From contig JAJFJZ010000020.1 in the NCBI GenBank assembly GCA_021773565.1, forward strand, positions 266,116 to 330,115: a stretch of DNA of 64,000 nt. Direction: 5' to 3'. Under the pieces are notes generated by a model. That model searched no databases, had not been told where the DNA came from, and saw only the letters and a program-made list of their open reading frames with translations. Positions 63,440 to 64,000 of this stretch are shown one piece after another. How positions within the stretch are numbered: the stretch's first letter is position 1; the number at the start of each line of letters is the position of its first letter. This stretch comes from Gammaproteobacteria bacterium. Lineage in GTDB: Bacteria > Pseudomonadota > Gammaproteobacteria > Pseudomonadales > Azotimanducaceae. Made by a program: the position numbers and the translations under genes.

Positions 63440-64000
63440 TTACGCGTGAACTTGTACCAATTGTGCCGTGGTACGCGCTGTTATTTCCTCAATAAGCTGC
63501 CAGTTACCACTTTCAACAGCCTCTTTCGGAACTAACCAGCTGCCTCCTACACAAGCAACGTTTGGTAGAGCCAGAAACTCCATGAACGTATCTATAGTTA
63601 AGCCCCCGGTTGGACAAAAACTCACCTGCGGAAGCGGCCCGCCTACCGATTTGAGCCAGGATATACCACCGACGGTGACCGCCGGAAACAGTTTAAAGCA
63701 ACTCAAACCCAGCTCCATGCCCCGCATTACTTCCGAGGGCGTGCCAACGCCGGGTAATATTTCCAGGCCCAAATCCTGCGCCTGACGAATCAGATCCGGT
63801 GTAAAGCCTGGAGACACCAAAAAGTCCACGCCAATTTCAGCGACGTCTATCAAATTTTGTTCATTTACGACGGTGCCAACTCCTAAAAGAACACCTTCAC
63901 ACTCGCCTTTAATTTTACGAATTGCATCCAGTGCTGATGCGGTTCGCAGGGTAACCTCTACCGCTTTGATTCCACCGGCTTTTAATGCATTGATCATGGG
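63440..64000 (-). CDS. eda: 2-dehydro-3-deoxyphosphogluconate (KDPG) aldolase, partial
   Basis: About 186 residues; the N terminus lies beyond the right edge, since homology continues to the last base. KDPG aldolase features: AGGIKAVEVTLRT with the catalytic Glu, GVGTVVNEQN, FLVSPGF, EILPGVGTPSEVM, and the Schiff-base Lys in CFKLFPA, then FCPTGGLT. Cleaves KDPG to pyruvate and glyceraldehyde-3-phosphate in the Entner-Doudoroff pathway. Confidence 0.93.
   Translation of the reverse strand, partial: PMINALKAGGIKAVEVTLRTASALDAIRKIKGECEGVLLGVGTVVNEQNLIDVAEIGVDFLVSPGFTPDLIRQAQDLGLEILPGVGTPSEVMRGMELGLSCFKLFPAVTVGGISWLKSVGGPLPQVSFCPTGGLTIDTFMEFLALPNVACVGGSWLVPKEAVESGNWQLIEEITARTTAQLVQVHA

Noticed and set aside
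1..64000. CRISPR arrays, rRNA genes, prophage
   Set aside because: No regularly spaced repeats, rRNA sequence or phage structural genes were seen.

Overview
The window looks like chromosomal DNA of an uncultured or little-studied, probably marine, gammaproteobacterium. This is inferred from gene content: a full phenylacetate operon with a PaaX repressor, MurQ/NagA/NagB amino-sugar recycling, CstA, many lipoproteins and secreted enzymes, and tRNA genes with encoded CCA ends. No phage, CRISPR array or intact insertion sequence was found.

Layout. 1-5343: an operon read leftward (epoxide-hydrolase-like protein, FrnE-type DsbA, sodium/solute symporter, oligopeptidase B lipoprotein) diverges from a cytoplasmic GH20 hexosaminidase. 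5353-7694: tlpA-soxC-soxD-like sulfur oxidation genes without the rest of the Sox system. 7901-12049: murA beside a nagA-nagB-murQ operon for cell-wall amino sugars. 12297-15361: a six-gene membrane module (class II cytochrome c, HupE/UreJ-like protein, two paralogous membrane proteins, a 41-residue peptide). 15456-20530: thioesterase, CstA, an orphan double-glycine leader peptide on the other strand, and a very large basic surface protein. 20658-27788: a glycerol-type ABC importer (GlpSTPQ, small membrane protein, GlpV) with a glycerophosphodiesterase lipoprotein. 28170-30017: xthA and selD. 30141-39335: a receiver domain fused to a membrane segment, oxygenase, methyltransferase, serine hydrolase, gamma-glutamyltransferase, amidohydrolase, cold-shock protein and nucleoside permease. 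39368-48742: paaZ-G-I-A-B-C-D-E-X with divergent paaK. 48766-51596: malonate-transport remnant with an amidase. 52167-58673: ArsR/SRPBCC pair, then an operon for a methylamine-dehydrogenase-like enzyme. 58880-59076: tRNA-Val and tRNA-Asp. 59236-64000: a MerB-like gene, then a short catabolic gene run and a partial KDPG aldolase.

The main result is that three genes appear to be selenoprotein genes that ordinary gene calling would truncate or split. selD carries UGA at the position of the catalytic Cys. An AhpD-like gene in the amine dehydrogenase operon has a CxxU-x3-H active site and would be called as two ORFs. A MerB-like gene, also split into two ORFs, has UGA exactly where MerB has catalytic Cys159. 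In all three the UGA is in frame and is followed after 17-24 nt by a hairpin whose short apical loop contains GU, as in bacterial SECIS elements. A Sec-containing organomercurial-lyase-fold protein is, as far as I know, not described.

Other points worth attention are the double-glycine leader peptide at 17665-17799, an ABC importer whose two ATPases carry complementary defects that fall in one composite ATP site, a mauAB-like operon with no mauFEDG next to it, and two genes (madM, and an isocitrate lyase/PEP mutase relative) that have lost large defined segments.
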